From an uncultured Clostridiaceae bacterium (GTDB taxonomy: Bacteria; Bacillota; Clostridia; TANB77; CAG-465), in contig CANCXL010000019.1 of NCBI GenBank assembly GCA_947381905.1, positions 1 to 32,832 on the forward strand: a stretch of DNA of 32,832 nucleotides, read 5' to 3'. Position 1 is the stretch's first letter. Each line of letters begins with the position of its first letter. The notes beneath the pieces were generated by a model. That model ran no database searches and was not told where the DNA came from. It worked only from the letters and a program-made list of their open reading frames with translations. A program made the position numbers and the translations under genes. Of the stretch, positions 13,650 through 21,972 are shown piece by piece.

Positions 13650-14444
13650 TTATTTTACTTTATCTAAAAGTTCTTGTTTTTTTACACTAAATTCATAATC
13701 TGTTAATACTCCCGCCTCATGTAATTCAGAAAGTTTTTGAATTTTAGACATTGCATCTTCTTCTGTTATATATCTATGTTCTATTTTTGTTACTGTTCCA
13801 TTTTCGATATAGTTTTCTTTTCCATTTTTTATTATTATTTGCAATGTAGACTGTATTCTTTGTGCTTCTTTATATAATTTATTATATTTTGCACTATTTT
13901 CATTCAAATTAAAAATAGAATTTGGAGACTTTAAATATATTTTTTCATTTGGTTTAGATAAATTATTAACCACAACATTTACGTACAAATCTTTACAATA
14001 TTGTATTTCGCTTGAGAATGTATTTATTCTAGATTTTACTTTTCCATGTTTTAGTTTTCCACTACTAGTACCATATGACGAAGTTAAAGTGTTGCTATTT
14101 TTTATTATTTCACTCTCTAATATATCAGAAAAGCCAAAATAGCTTTGATTTAAATATATATTTTTTTCTTTTTCATTCACATAAAACTCATTATAAATTT
14201 TTTTATATCCTTTATTTAGTAATTCGTTATCTTTTATATTCTCATTATAGTCTTTCTGTTCTTTTATTTTATTATTTCTTTTTCTAATAAAATATGTGAA
14301 TGCAACAAGAGCAGTCAAAACTATACACACAACTCCTCCAGTTCTCATATCACTATCTGTTATTCCCACAATACCACATAGTCCAAAAAATAAACAAAAA
14401 CTAATCATACTAATATTAATAATTACATCTATAATTTTTTTCAT
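13650..14444 (-). CDS. Membrane protein with C-terminal SHOCT domain
   Basis: The 264-residue protein has two N-terminal membrane helices (residues 7-28, ISMISFCLFFGLCGIVGI, and 36-54, GVVCIVLTALVAFTYFI), a basic stretch (RKRNNKIKEQ), a soluble middle, and a C-terminal SHOCT motif (SKIQKLSELHEAGVLTDYEF then KKQELLDKVK). SHOCT domains are short oligomerisation modules found in many prophage and membrane proteins. It has its own promoter (14470-14498) and terminator, lies directly after the tape measure gene, and is probably a moron expressed in lysogeny. Function otherwise unknown. Confidence 0.78.
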   Translation of the reverse strand: MKKIIDVIINISMISFCLFFGLCGIVGITDSDMRTGGVVCIVLTALVAFTYFIRKRNNKIKEQKDYNENIKDNELLNKGYKKIYNEFYVNEKEKNIYLNQSYFGFSDILESEIIKNSNTLTSSYGTSSGKLKHGKVKSRINTFSSEIQYCKDLYVNVVVNNLSKPNEKIYLKSPNSIFNLNENSAKYNKLYKEAQRIQSTLQIIIKNGKENYIENGTVTKIEHRYITEEDAMSKIQKLSELHEAGVLTDYEFSVKKQELLDKVK

Positions 14445-14469
14445 ATAACACTCCTATAATATAGTAATA

Positions 14470-14498
14470 AGTATATACCAAAGTTTACCAATTATCAA
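14470..14498 (-). promoter_or_regulatory. Promoter of SHOCT moron
   Basis: On the minus strand TTGATA (14498-14493) and TATACT (14475-14470) are 17 bp apart, in the 69-bp gap between the tape measure stop codon and the SHOCT gene start. Confidence 0.65.
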
Positions 14499-14513
14499 TA
14501 TAAAGTATCATTA

Positions 14514-17378
14514 TTAACTAAAAATAACTTCTAAATCTTCTCCTGTAGCTCTTTTTATATCTTTTATATCTTCTATAGCAATTTGTCCTATTTTTTTATT
14601 TCCAACTATAGCTGTTATATTCAAACTTATTGGATTGTCATTCCCACTAGTATTTTCCTTTAATGCTTTTACAAAAGTTTCATACATTATACTTCTTGGC
14701 GATGTTATTTCAGGATCATTTTGAGCTCCAGAATATTCTCCAAAAACTCCAATAGTTTCTTTCCATGCAACATTCCCTTTAGCAAGTCGTGGTAATGAAA
14801 CAGTACTCATTTGATTTATATGAAATCCTATATCTTTTCCACCAAATATTGGTATCCAGTCTGGAATATGCACATTTATATTATTTAGTACATCTATTAC
14901 TTTATTAACACCCCATACTATACCATTGGCCATGGATTCTATTCCACCTAGTATAGAATTTATAACACTTTTTATTGTATTCCATATTCCATTCCAGACG
15001 TTAGACACTATACTAGAAATGAAATTCCAAATAGAGTTCCAAACTACTTTAATTTCATTTAAAACATTCGATATTATTTCTTTAATTTTAATAATAATTG
15101 TAGAAATTGTTGTTATTATTCCATTCCAGATAGAGCTTGCTACATTAGCTATACATGTCCAAACATTTTTAAAAGATGTAGCAACTGCTGTAAATATTTC
15201 TTCTGCTTTTTGCTTAAATAACTCCCAATTTTGTATTATTAACAATATTGCAGCAATCACCATTGTTATTCCTAAAACTATCCAAGCTGTAGAACTTGTA
15301 AACAATTTAAATGCTATTTTCGCTACTGATACAGCAGTTGTTAGTACAGAAATAGCTGTAGATAATGTATATATAATAATCGCTAAAGAAGTTAATATCT
15401 CTATGATTTTTGGATTTTCAACTAACCATTTAAAAACATCTATTAACCCACTTAATACATCTAAAGCCAATGCACCTATTGATAATCCTATTTCACTTAA
15501 AGCATCAATTAAAGGTTGCCATTCTATCTCTGCAAGTTTTTCTGTTATTTCCCTGAATTTATCAGAACAATTATTTAACCATTCTTGAAAACCTGGACTT
15601 TGTACTATGTTATTTATTGCTGTTAATAAATTATTTAATGCATTTGCAAGATTTTGAACGATTATATCTCCGTTACCATTGTAATTCCATGCATTCGCAA
15701 ATGCTTCTGCTATATTACCTATAATACTTAATATATTTTCTAAAATAGTATATACTGTGCCATTTGCAAATATATTTATAAAGCTTTGTCCTATGCTCTC
15801 TAGTAATAATCCTATTTGACTAAATGTTTCTTGAGCTTTTGATATTAGTTGTGGACTATATGTATTCCAACTTTCAACTAATGGTATAAAGAAATCTGCT
15901 AGTCTTTGTTGAAATGGAGTAAGTTGTGTATCTAAACTTGATAGATCCACGTTCGGTGATGATACACTATTACTACTATCTCCAGAGCTTGACGATACAT
16001 TACTTATTTCACTATGTATGCTTGCTAGGCTTTTATTAGCTTTACTTGCTTTATTAGCATTATTTGCCATAGAGCTATAAGCACTTGATCCTGCTTTTGC
16101 AAATATATTTACTTTAAATAAGGCATATATTACACTTTGTACTGCTTTTAATAATTGATAGAATAAATTAGTTACATATTGTATTACTGGTGCTACAGCA
16201 CTTCCTAGAGCATATTTCATATAGTCTATATTTGCACTTAGTTGTTTAGCTCCGCTATCTTGACTAGATAACCATGCTTGGCCCGCAGAACTTAATGAAT
16301 TATATACGCTTTTTAAACTAAATAATGTAGCTGCATATTTTAATAAGCTTTTCATTCCCCCACTTAAATTTGGAGTAAATTTTTTAAATATACTTACTAC
16401 CTTACCGCCAGCTTGGAATATTTTACCTAAACCAGCTGACATTGATCCTATTAATCTAAAAGCACCTTTCATTCCAGAACCTACTGCATTAAATATTGCT
16501 TGTAGTTTACTTGTCTTTGCGTTTGCTTTTTCTTGTTCTTTTGCTACTTGAGACGTGTTTTGTTTTAATTCATTTAGCTTACCTTTTGCGCTTTCAAGTA
16601 GACTACTATATTTATCTACTTCTAAATTTAGTTTATCTGTTTGTTGAATTAAACTATTATAATTATTATCAGATGCTAATTTTAAAGTAGTTTTGTTTTG
16701 CAATTGTTTTGAATCTAAATTAGGATTTTTACTTTTTATTTCTCCATAAACATCATCTTCAACCTTATTTACAGCACCTTGACTTATTTCTAATTTTAGT
16801 TTACTAGATGTCAATTTCTTTTGTAACGACTCAATTTCTTTTTCTAACTGCGTTATTTGTTGTGAAGCTTCTTCATTATTTACCTCTAACTCTATTTCAC
16901 TAGATTTGTTTTTATCTTTTACTTCTTCTAGTTTATCTTTAGTTTCTTTCATAGCTTTACCAACATCTTTAGCCATTTGTTGAATATTTGTATTATTCAT
17001 AGCCTCACTTATTTGTTTTGTTGCTTGAGCTACTTTTTGACCTACATCTTGCATATCCATTTTAGACAATTCTTCTTTTGCACTCTTGGTATATTGTGCT
17101 GCCTTTTTTAAGCTTTCATTGTATAGTTTTTCTGTAGCCTTTAAGAACCCTTCATCTAGCTTTTCTGGATTAAAAGTAGATTTAATTTGTTTCTTTACTT
17201 GATCTGTCCCTGCCTTTACTGTTTTATTCAATTTATTAAAATCTACTTTACTTATTTCTTCTGAAACTTCCTTCATTAATTTTGTAAGTTGGGGTTTCAT
17301 TTTGTAAAATTCTCTTAATGCTTCTTCTACTTTTGCAGTTACTATTATTTCTATCTCTTCGACTGTCGTATTACTCAC
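14514..17378 (-). CDS. Phage tail tape measure protein
   Basis: This 954-residue protein sets tail length and lines the tail tube. The N-terminal third is coiled coil (about 1-290; for example ASQQITQLEKEIESLQKKLT). It is followed by a Gly/Ala-rich segment (SGMKGAFRLIGSMSAGLGKI), long hydrophobic stretches (about 640-725, IIEILTSLAIIIYTLSTAIS and AWIVLGITMVIAAILLI), and repeated Trp-rich units (WNGIITTIS, WNSIWNFIS, WNGIWNTIK), all typical of the family. The C-terminus ends EDLEVIFS. It is the largest gene and follows the tail chaperones, with one extra cargo gene in between. Confidence 0.95.
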   Translation of the reverse strand: MSNTTVEEIEIIVTAKVEEALREFYKMKPQLTKLMKEVSEEISKVDFNKLNKTVKAGTDQVKKQIKSTFNPEKLDEGFLKATEKLYNESLKKAAQYTKSAKEELSKMDMQDVGQKVAQATKQISEAMNNTNIQQMAKDVGKAMKETKDKLEEVKDKNKSSEIELEVNNEEASQQITQLEKEIESLQKKLTSSKLKLEISQGAVNKVEDDVYGEIKSKNPNLDSKQLQNKTTLKLASDNNYNSLIQQTDKLNLEVDKYSSLLESAKGKLNELKQNTSQVAKEQEKANAKTSKLQAIFNAVGSGMKGAFRLIGSMSAGLGKIFQAGGKVVSIFKKFTPNLSGGMKSLLKYAATLFSLKSVYNSLSSAGQAWLSSQDSGAKQLSANIDYMKYALGSAVAPVIQYVTNLFYQLLKAVQSVIYALFKVNIFAKAGSSAYSSMANNANKASKANKSLASIHSEISNVSSSSGDSSNSVSSPNVDLSSLDTQLTPFQQRLADFFIPLVESWNTYSPQLISKAQETFSQIGLLLESIGQSFINIFANGTVYTILENILSIIGNIAEAFANAWNYNGNGDIIVQNLANALNNLLTAINNIVQSPGFQEWLNNCSDKFREITEKLAEIEWQPLIDALSEIGLSIGALALDVLSGLIDVFKWLVENPKIIEILTSLAIIIYTLSTAISVLTTAVSVAKIAFKLFTSSTAWIVLGITMVIAAILLIIQNWELFKQKAEEIFTAVATSFKNVWTCIANVASSIWNGIITTISTIIIKIKEIISNVLNEIKVVWNSIWNFISSIVSNVWNGIWNTIKSVINSILGGIESMANGIVWGVNKVIDVLNNINVHIPDWIPIFGGKDIGFHINQMSTVSLPRLAKGNVAWKETIGVFGEYSGAQNDPEITSPRSIMYETFVKALKENTSGNDNPISLNITAIVGNKKIGQIAIEDIKDIKRATGEDLEVIFS

Positions 17379-17396
17379 CTCCCAATAAAAATAATT

Positions 17397-17425
17397 AAAG
17401 AGCTAAACATTTAAGTTTAACTCTT
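17397..17425 (-). terminator. Terminator after PemK/MazF-like gene
   Basis: Minus-strand RNA pairs AAGAGTTAAAC with GTTTAGCTCTT around a TTAAAT loop, followed by TAATT. It lies between the toxin-like gene and the tape measure gene, so it should partly insulate them. Confidence 0.7.
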
Positions 17426-17432
17426 ATAATTT

Positions 17433-17822
17433 TTAATTTTGTTTAAATTTTTCTAACATTTCTACATTAAAATATTCTGATAACTCATTAAGATATAAAT
17501 ATAAATCAAATTTATTTACTTGACCTAATTTCTTTATAAGTTGCTCTTTTTCTATTTTAATTGGAGGTTCAATTCTTAAATAAGATTTATAATTTAATCC
17601 TACTTCATACCAGTTTTTAATTTCTTTTTTTCTTATAGAATTATTTTGAGTTGTTATTTTCATACCTAAGTAATCATTGCTTTTTTCAATAATAAAACCA
17701 TGCCCATCATCAATGATTAAGCACGGTCTTTTTTCTAATTCTACACTTATACTTTTTCCATTATTAACTTTTATTTTAGGAGTTAATACTATCCATATTT
17801 CTCCTATATTGGCTTTTTTCAT
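17433..17822 (-). CDS. PemK/MazF-like endoribonuclease fold protein, orphan
   Basis: The 129-residue protein opens MKKANIGEIWIVLTPKIKV, followed by KRPCLIIDDGHGFI and a second half with LGQVNKFDLYLYLNELSEYF. The pattern G-E-I-W, then R-P-x-L-I-I-D, then a K-L-G-Q-V/I segment matches the PemK/MazF family of mRNA-cleaving toxins. No antitoxin gene adjoins it. It has a strong GGAGGG ribosome-binding site and a terminator, and interrupts the usual chaperone-tape measure order. It may be a cargo gene or a domesticated PemK-like protein; activity cannot be judged. Confidence 0.65.
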   Translation of the reverse strand: MKKANIGEIWIVLTPKIKVNNGKSISVELEKRPCLIIDDGHGFIIEKSNDYLGMKITTQNNSIRKKEIKNWYEVGLNYKSYLRIEPPIKIEKEQLIKKLGQVNKFDLYLYLNELSEYFNVEMLEKFKQN

Positions 17823-17849
17823 TATAACTCCCTCCTTTTAAAATAAGAG

Positions 17850-18233
17850 TTAACTCTTCATTCTTCTTAACATTTTAATTTGTTCTTCTATTGTTTGTTC
17901 TTTTTTCTTAAATAAATTACCAAACATTTCTTTTAATTTTACAAATTTAGGTTTTTTAACGCACATAGAGTTTGACATTATTACCTTATCTGTCACAGCT
18001 TCAAAAAGTTCTATATTTCGTTTTATATCATCTGTTATCTTGAATAAATTAACATTACAATACAAAATTGCCTCTTTATATCTTGCATTCCAATACTCTT
18101 CTGGCTTCATTCCAAAATAATATGCTAATGCCTCTAGAGAATATAAAAACCCCTTTATATTTCTTGAATTTTGTATATTATCAAGTATATCTTCTATTTT
18201 ACTTAATTCTGATATCCTTGCGCTACAAATCCC
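17850..18233 (-). CDS. Tail assembly chaperone gpT-like frame (expressed by -1 frameshift)
   Basis: The frame with ATG at 18110 stays open upstream through and beyond the stop codon of the gpG-like gene at 18203, and is in the -1 frame relative to it. In it one reads ISELSKIEDILDNIQ, then GFLYSLEALAYYFGMKPEEY, a typical gpT-like sequence that would be lost if translation began at 18110. This is the usual architecture of lambda G/GT chaperones, made by programmed frameshifting and needed for wrapping the tape measure protein. I mark 18233 as a provisional junction at GGGATTT (18227-18233); no canonical slippery heptamer is evident. Confidence 0.75.
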   Translation of the reverse strand, partial: GICSARISELSKIEDILDNIQNSRNIKGFLYSLEALAYYFGMKPEEYWNARYKEAILYCNVNLFKITDDIKRNIELFEAVTDKVIMSNSMCVKKPKFVKLKEMFGNLFKKKEQTIEEQIKMLRRMKS

Positions 18234-18667
18234 TTGAATTGTTCTTGAGCTACTGATGTAATTGCTTTTTCTGCTGAAGTCTTGACAACATCCTCTAAAT
18301 TGACTTGTCCAAAAGGATTGCTCATTTTGTTTGCTATTTCTTTCTTGCTCATTTTTTTGTTGAAAAAACCCTCTTCATTTATTACCTCTGCTAATTCGTT
18401 ATAAATATCCTCGTATGTTTTTCCTGTTTCTGCTTTATAATCATCTATAAAATCATAAACTTCTGTTGAACTTTTAAATGGATTTGTTTTATCTTCATTT
18501 TCCGCAAGTAAATATATTATTTTAGATAAACTTTCTAAGTTTAATTTATTCATTGCCTTAAAATATACTTCTTCAAAGCTATCTCCTTTTAAAACATTTG
18601 CTATATCTACTAATTTTCTTGTTCTTATTACTAAATTAATTGTTTTGTTTTTAGTTACTAATTGCAT
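18203..18667 (-). CDS. Tail assembly chaperone gpG-like
   Basis: This 154-residue protein lies between the tail tube gene and the tape measure region, where phages encode the first tail chaperone. It is mostly helical, with FKSSTEVYDFIDDYKAETGK and YEDIYNELAEVINEEG, and ends FKGFVAQGYQN. Its last part overlaps the open -1 frame of the gpT-like segment, so a minority of ribosomes likely make a longer fusion (17850-18667). It helps assemble the tape measure and tube before joining to the head. Confidence 0.85.
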   Translation of the reverse strand: MQLVTKNKTINLVIRTRKLVDIANVLKGDSFEEVYFKAMNKLNLESLSKIIYLLAENEDKTNPFKSSTEVYDFIDDYKAETGKTYEDIYNELAEVINEEGFFNKKMSKKEIANKMSNPFGQVNLEDVVKTSAEKAITSVAQEQFKGFVAQGYQN

Positions 18668-18681
18668 ATTTTACCTCCATA

Positions 18682-19167
18682 TTAATATTTTGCTGAATCT
18701 GCTTCTACTGGATATCCATCAGTCTCTACAAGTTTGCTCTTTTTAAATAATCTTATTGTATCTTTTAGCAATTCTCCATCTTCAACTGCATTTGGTGCTA
18801 TAGCTAATGTAGCTTTAAATGAAAATACAATAGGGTTTTCATTATCAGAAGCTGTTCTTTGAGGATATTTTATGAAAAAGTATTTTTCTTCTTCATTGTC
18901 TGCAATTGCTTTTAATGATTTATGTCCTAAATGCGTGAATAAAACTTCTACATCTATCGCTTCTGCTTTCTTTTTGCCTTCAGCCATAAATTCCTCATCT
19001 TTATCTACAGCACTATATGTTATTCCATCTGGTAATTGTGCTAGTTGACCTATATTTTGTACCCATGCGACTTTTGTTTTTGCTCCTGTTAATGTACTAG
19101 CATATTCTAGAGTTGCTTTCATTGCAATCTCTGGATTTGTTTCTTTTGTAATTGTTGTTTCTGACAT
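18682..19167 (-). CDS. Major tail tube protein
   Basis: The 161-residue protein sits after the tail terminator-like gene and before the chaperones, the standard place for the tube subunit. The sequence is beta-rich, with KVAWVQNIGQLAQLPDGITY near the start, EAIDVEVLFTHLGHKSLKAI in the middle and NPIVFSFKATLAIAPNAVED, a pattern seen in Firmicute phage tube proteins. It polymerises into hexameric rings of the tail. An AAGGAGG ribosome-binding site precedes it, giving strong expression. Confidence 0.85.
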   Translation of the reverse strand: MSETTITKETNPEIAMKATLEYASTLTGAKTKVAWVQNIGQLAQLPDGITYSAVDKDEEFMAEGKKKAEAIDVEVLFTHLGHKSLKAIADNEEEKYFFIKYPQRTASDNENPIVFSFKATLAIAPNAVEDGELLKDTIRLFKKSKLVETDGYPVEADSAKY

Positions 19168-19180
19168 TTTTAATTCCTCC

Positions 19181-19573
19181 TTAAATTTTTACACAAAAAA
19201 AGGCATCATATAAAGCATTATAATTTACTTCGTATGTGCCTATCATTCTATATTTTTTTGTTATTTCATCAAATAGTATTGTTCCATTTGAATTAATCCT
19301 TAACATGTTTAGTTCTTTTAATTTTTCATCTGTTTTATTTATCATATCCATACATTTACGTTGTTTATCACACCAATTTTCCACTGTAATTTGGATTCTT
19401 TTTAATACTGGTGTTGTATTTTCTGCATTTCTTATACTTACTAAAGGAGTTAATATAACTCTACAAGGATATATGCTTTCAGACGTAGGTGTATCTAATA
19501 CCACCTCTTCTTCTAGTTCTTCTAATTTAGTACATACTAAATCAGACATATCTTTTTCTGTAAAATCTCTCAC
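19181..19573 (-). CDS. Tail terminator / completion protein
   Basis: This 130-residue protein overlaps the upstream gp10-like gene by 4 nt. It has an alpha/beta pattern with KLEELEEEVVLDTPTSESIY, then LKRIQITVENWCDKQRKCMD and a helix (INKTDEKLKELNMLR), then YRMIGTYEVNYNALYDAFF. This order, a strand with conserved I-T-V-E-x-W, then a helix, matches tail-completion proteins of the gp17/gpU type that cap the tail before head joining. Assignment is from pattern and position. Confidence 0.75.
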   Translation of the reverse strand: MRDFTEKDMSDLVCTKLEELEEEVVLDTPTSESIYPCRVILTPLVSIRNAENTTPVLKRIQITVENWCDKQRKCMDMINKTDEKLKELNMLRINSNGTILFDEITKKYRMIGTYEVNYNALYDAFFCVKI

Positions 19574-20118
19574 TTACATACCTCCTTTAGAAATTCTTTT
19601 ATTTTTGTATCTATAATTTTAATATTCTTTTCTCTAGTTTTAAACTCAGCATTTTCAAGGAAATGATTTGGTTTTGAACCTCTAGCGACATAAAACTCTT
19701 GTCCATTTATCATCTTAGTAGGATAACTAAGTGGTCTTAATACCTTATTTTTAGGAATATACCACTCCACAAACCCACTTTCTCTAAAATGTTTTGTTGG
19801 CTCAGGTACATGCTCCATTTCTGCATATTCTCCTGTTCCAAAATATTCAAAAAATAAATATTTTGCCTCTTTATTATTTGCATCTTTTGCAATGAATTTT
19901 TCTGGATCAGCATATATTCTTCCTTTAACTTCTTTAGTTGATACATTTACTATTTCAATTAATATTCCCTCTTCATTATGCCCTCTTTCAAGTCTTATTG
20001 CATCTATTTGTATGTTTTTTAGTATATCTTCTACACTTTCTTTTACTATTTCTGGTAATTTTTTTATAAGTTTATCTATGTTTTTAAATTTATGTTTTAC
20101 TTTAAATCTAACTTCCAT
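19570..20118 (-). CDS. HK97 gp10-like head-tail joining protein
   Basis: The 182-residue protein starts with a basic helix (FKVKHKFKNIDKLIKKLPEI) followed by an amphipathic one, then a central region with YLFFEYFGTGEYAEMEHVPE and KPNHFLENAEFKTREKNIKI. The F-x-E-x-GTG motif and the late PNHFLENAE-type motif are typical of the HK97 gp10-like family. It overlaps both neighbouring genes, as in a tightly coupled connector operon. Confidence 0.85.
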   Translation of the reverse strand: MEVRFKVKHKFKNIDKLIKKLPEIVKESVEDILKNIQIDAIRLERGHNEEGILIEIVNVSTKEVKGRIYADPEKFIAKDANNKEAKYLFFEYFGTGEYAEMEHVPEPTKHFRESGFVEWYIPKNKVLRPLSYPTKMINGQEFYVARGSKPNHFLENAEFKTREKNIKIIDTKIKEFLKEVCK

Positions 20119-20440
20119 TGTATTGCTCCAACCTATATAAATATGTATTGCCTATTATACTATGATCTAATACTCTATATTCTGGTACTATTTTCTCATC
20201 TTTTCTTACATTATTTAAAGATATACCAAAACCATTTTCTATATTATAATTTCTATCTATTCTAGCTTTTATAATACCATAATTTATTTCACCAGATGAC
20301 TTTCTATCAAGTTCGTTTATATCTTGTTGTAAATTTAAATACGCCTCTTTAAAAAATACCCATTTTATTGTATATTCTCCATATTCTTTTACTCTTTCTG
20401 GTCTAGTGATATAAACTTTTGTTAAATTCTTAAGTAACAT
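20108..20440 (-). CDS. Head closure / head-tail adaptor protein
   Basis: This 110-residue protein overlaps the preceding connector gene by 1 nt and the next gene by 11 nt. The sequence is beta-rich (EYTIKWVFFKEAYLNLQQDI; YRVLDHSIIGNTYLYRLEQY). It fills the slot of SPP1 gp16-like head closure proteins between the connector and gp10-like genes. Sequence signature is weak, so the call depends on gene order. Confidence 0.65.
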   Translation of the reverse strand: MLLKNLTKVYITRPERVKEYGEYTIKWVFFKEAYLNLQQDINELDRKSSGEINYGIIKARIDRNYNIENGFGISLNNVRKDEKIVPEYRVLDHSIIGNTYLYRLEQYNGS

Positions 20441-20748
20441 TATGGTAGCCTCCTCAATCCATCCTTTATAATATCGTTTCTAAGTTTGTCTTCTATATCT
20501 ATATATGAATAAGACTCACTACCTTCACTAGAACTATTCATTCCTTCTGCGCCTAGGCGAACATATTTGGATATTACAGCACCTTTTATGTATGGATATA
20601 ATCTTTTATCATCTTCTTTTAAATTAGATGTATTTGAGGCAATAGAACGCATTTCTTCATATATATCTAATATTATTGAATCAGTTCCTTCTTTATAATT
20701 TGCTCCTAAATATGCTTTTATTTTTAATAATATTTCTGTCTCGTTCAT
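20440..20748 (-). CDS. Head-tail connector (gp15/gp6-like DNA packaging protein)
   Basis: The 102-residue protein is helical, with NETEILLKIKAYLGANYKEG, SIILDIYEEMRSIASN and a YPYIKGAVISKYVRLGAEGM segment. This A-V-x-x-K-Y/V-R-x-G-A-E-G motif is characteristic of phage head-tail connector proteins found right after the major capsid gene. It forms the adaptor ring below the portal. Confidence 0.8.
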   Translation of the reverse strand: MNETEILLKIKAYLGANYKEGTDSIILDIYEEMRSIASNTSNLKEDDKRLYPYIKGAVISKYVRLGAEGMNSSSEGSESYSYIDIEDKLRNDIIKDGLRRLP

Positions 20749-20764
20749 TCTACTGCCTCCTTAA

Positions 20765-21952
20765 TTATCCCATTGAAATAATTCTTGCTATTGCAATTTC
20801 TTTATGGTCATAGTATTGTCCATCCGAACCTTTTACTAAATCCCAGTTTTCTCCATCTGCAAGTTCTTCATCTGTTGGAGAATCTGTTGCTTGATTTTTC
20901 ATTAGGTAGCTTATTCCATGAGGTGCAAATACTTTTCTTTGTCTTTCATATAAATAGTCTCTATCTTCTCCTGCAACTCTATCCATTTCATGTGGTACTT
21001 TAGCTCCGATATTTTCATAATCAAAAGCTCCTTTACCAAATACATAAGTTATATATTTTGGTGTTGTACTTAATGAAGCTTCATAGTAATTTCCAATATC
21101 TGCAACTATTGGTGTTTCCACTGCTGTATATGTAGCATTTTTACCTGTTCCAGATTTTGTATAATATGTTTTTCCTTCTTCTAAAGCTGTATCTGTTGTT
21201 TTAGTATACACTGTATCATACTCTTCAGTAATTTCATCATATTCAACCACAACTTTTCCATTCCATGTGTATACATTTAAATCCCTTTCAATTCCATTTG
21301 CATCATTAAATCTTAAGTTTGTTACTAACTTTTTACCTTCTAAACTTGTTACTACTGCTGAATTAGCAACTACAACAGCAAATTTTCTCCTTCTATCCCC
21401 ACAAGCTTTCTGCAATGCAACATTTAGTGTTGTTTCTTCGATTGAGCTGTTTGTTTCTTGTGAAATATCATAGGTATGTTTTTGTGCAAATTCTTTTCCT
21501 GCATCAGAAGTAATATTAAATAATGTTTTTGTTATTATTAATAATATATCTTCCCATACACCATCCCAATAATCATTTAATTGTGCTGCAACTTGACTCA
21601 TAAAATCTTTTCCAGATGTTACATCATATGTAAAATCATCTTCATAGAATTTATCTTTTCTGCCGATGACAACTACACCTTGTTTATATGTAGATAATGT
21701 TTTCCCTTCACCATATTTAGTTGTTCCATCATAATTTACTGGTTTTCCTTTTAATCTTCCTGTCATTGGGATTACTCCATATGCAGAACCAGTTTGTGAT
21801 GAAAATAGCTCCCTAATTCTTCTATTTCCTTGTAATATTCCAGATTTAATAAATAAATTTAATCTTTCTTGTGGTATGGTATCATAGTATGCTCCAAATG
21901 CTCTTTCATTAAAATATTTTTTATTAAATACTCCTTTATTTTCTTCTCCCAT
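20765..21952 (-). CDS. Major capsid protein with inserted domain
   Basis: This 395-residue protein follows the scaffold gene and is the likely capsid subunit of an HK97-type fold. The N-terminal part has FNERAFGAYYDTIPQERLNL and GRLKGKPVNYDGTT, and an internal VVVANSAVVTSLEGKKLVTN segment. Residues about 248-292 look inserted: TKTTDTALEEGKTYYTKSG followed by ATYTAVETPI and NYYEAS, a small beta module I recognise from other Firmicute phage virion proteins as a decoration-type insertion. After it the capsid sequence resumes at about 300 (KYITYVFGKGAFDYENIGAK), a segment typical of this coat family. A strong AGGAG-type site precedes the start. Confidence 0.92.
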   Translation of the reverse strand: MGEENKGVFNKKYFNERAFGAYYDTIPQERLNLFIKSGILQGNRRIRELFSSQTGSAYGVIPMTGRLKGKPVNYDGTTKYGEGKTLSTYKQGVVVIGRKDKFYEDDFTYDVTSGKDFMSQVAAQLNDYWDGVWEDILLIITKTLFNITSDAGKEFAQKHTYDISQETNSSIEETTLNVALQKACGDRRRKFAVVVANSAVVTSLEGKKLVTNLRFNDANGIERDLNVYTWNGKVVVEYDEITEEYDTVYTKTTDTALEEGKTYYTKSGTGKNATYTAVETPIVADIGNYYEASLSTTPKYITYVFGKGAFDYENIGAKVPHEMDRVAGEDRDYLYERQRKVFAPHGISYLMKNQATDSPTDEELADGENWDLVKGSDGQYYDHKEIAIARIISMG

Positions 21953-21972
21953 TCTCCTTTACTTCCTTTCTT

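Noticed and set aside
14926-15588. Long plus-strand ORF (220 residues) inside the tape measure gene
   Set aside because: It is a mirror of the hydrophobic tape measure segment; no start signal and no plausible domain.
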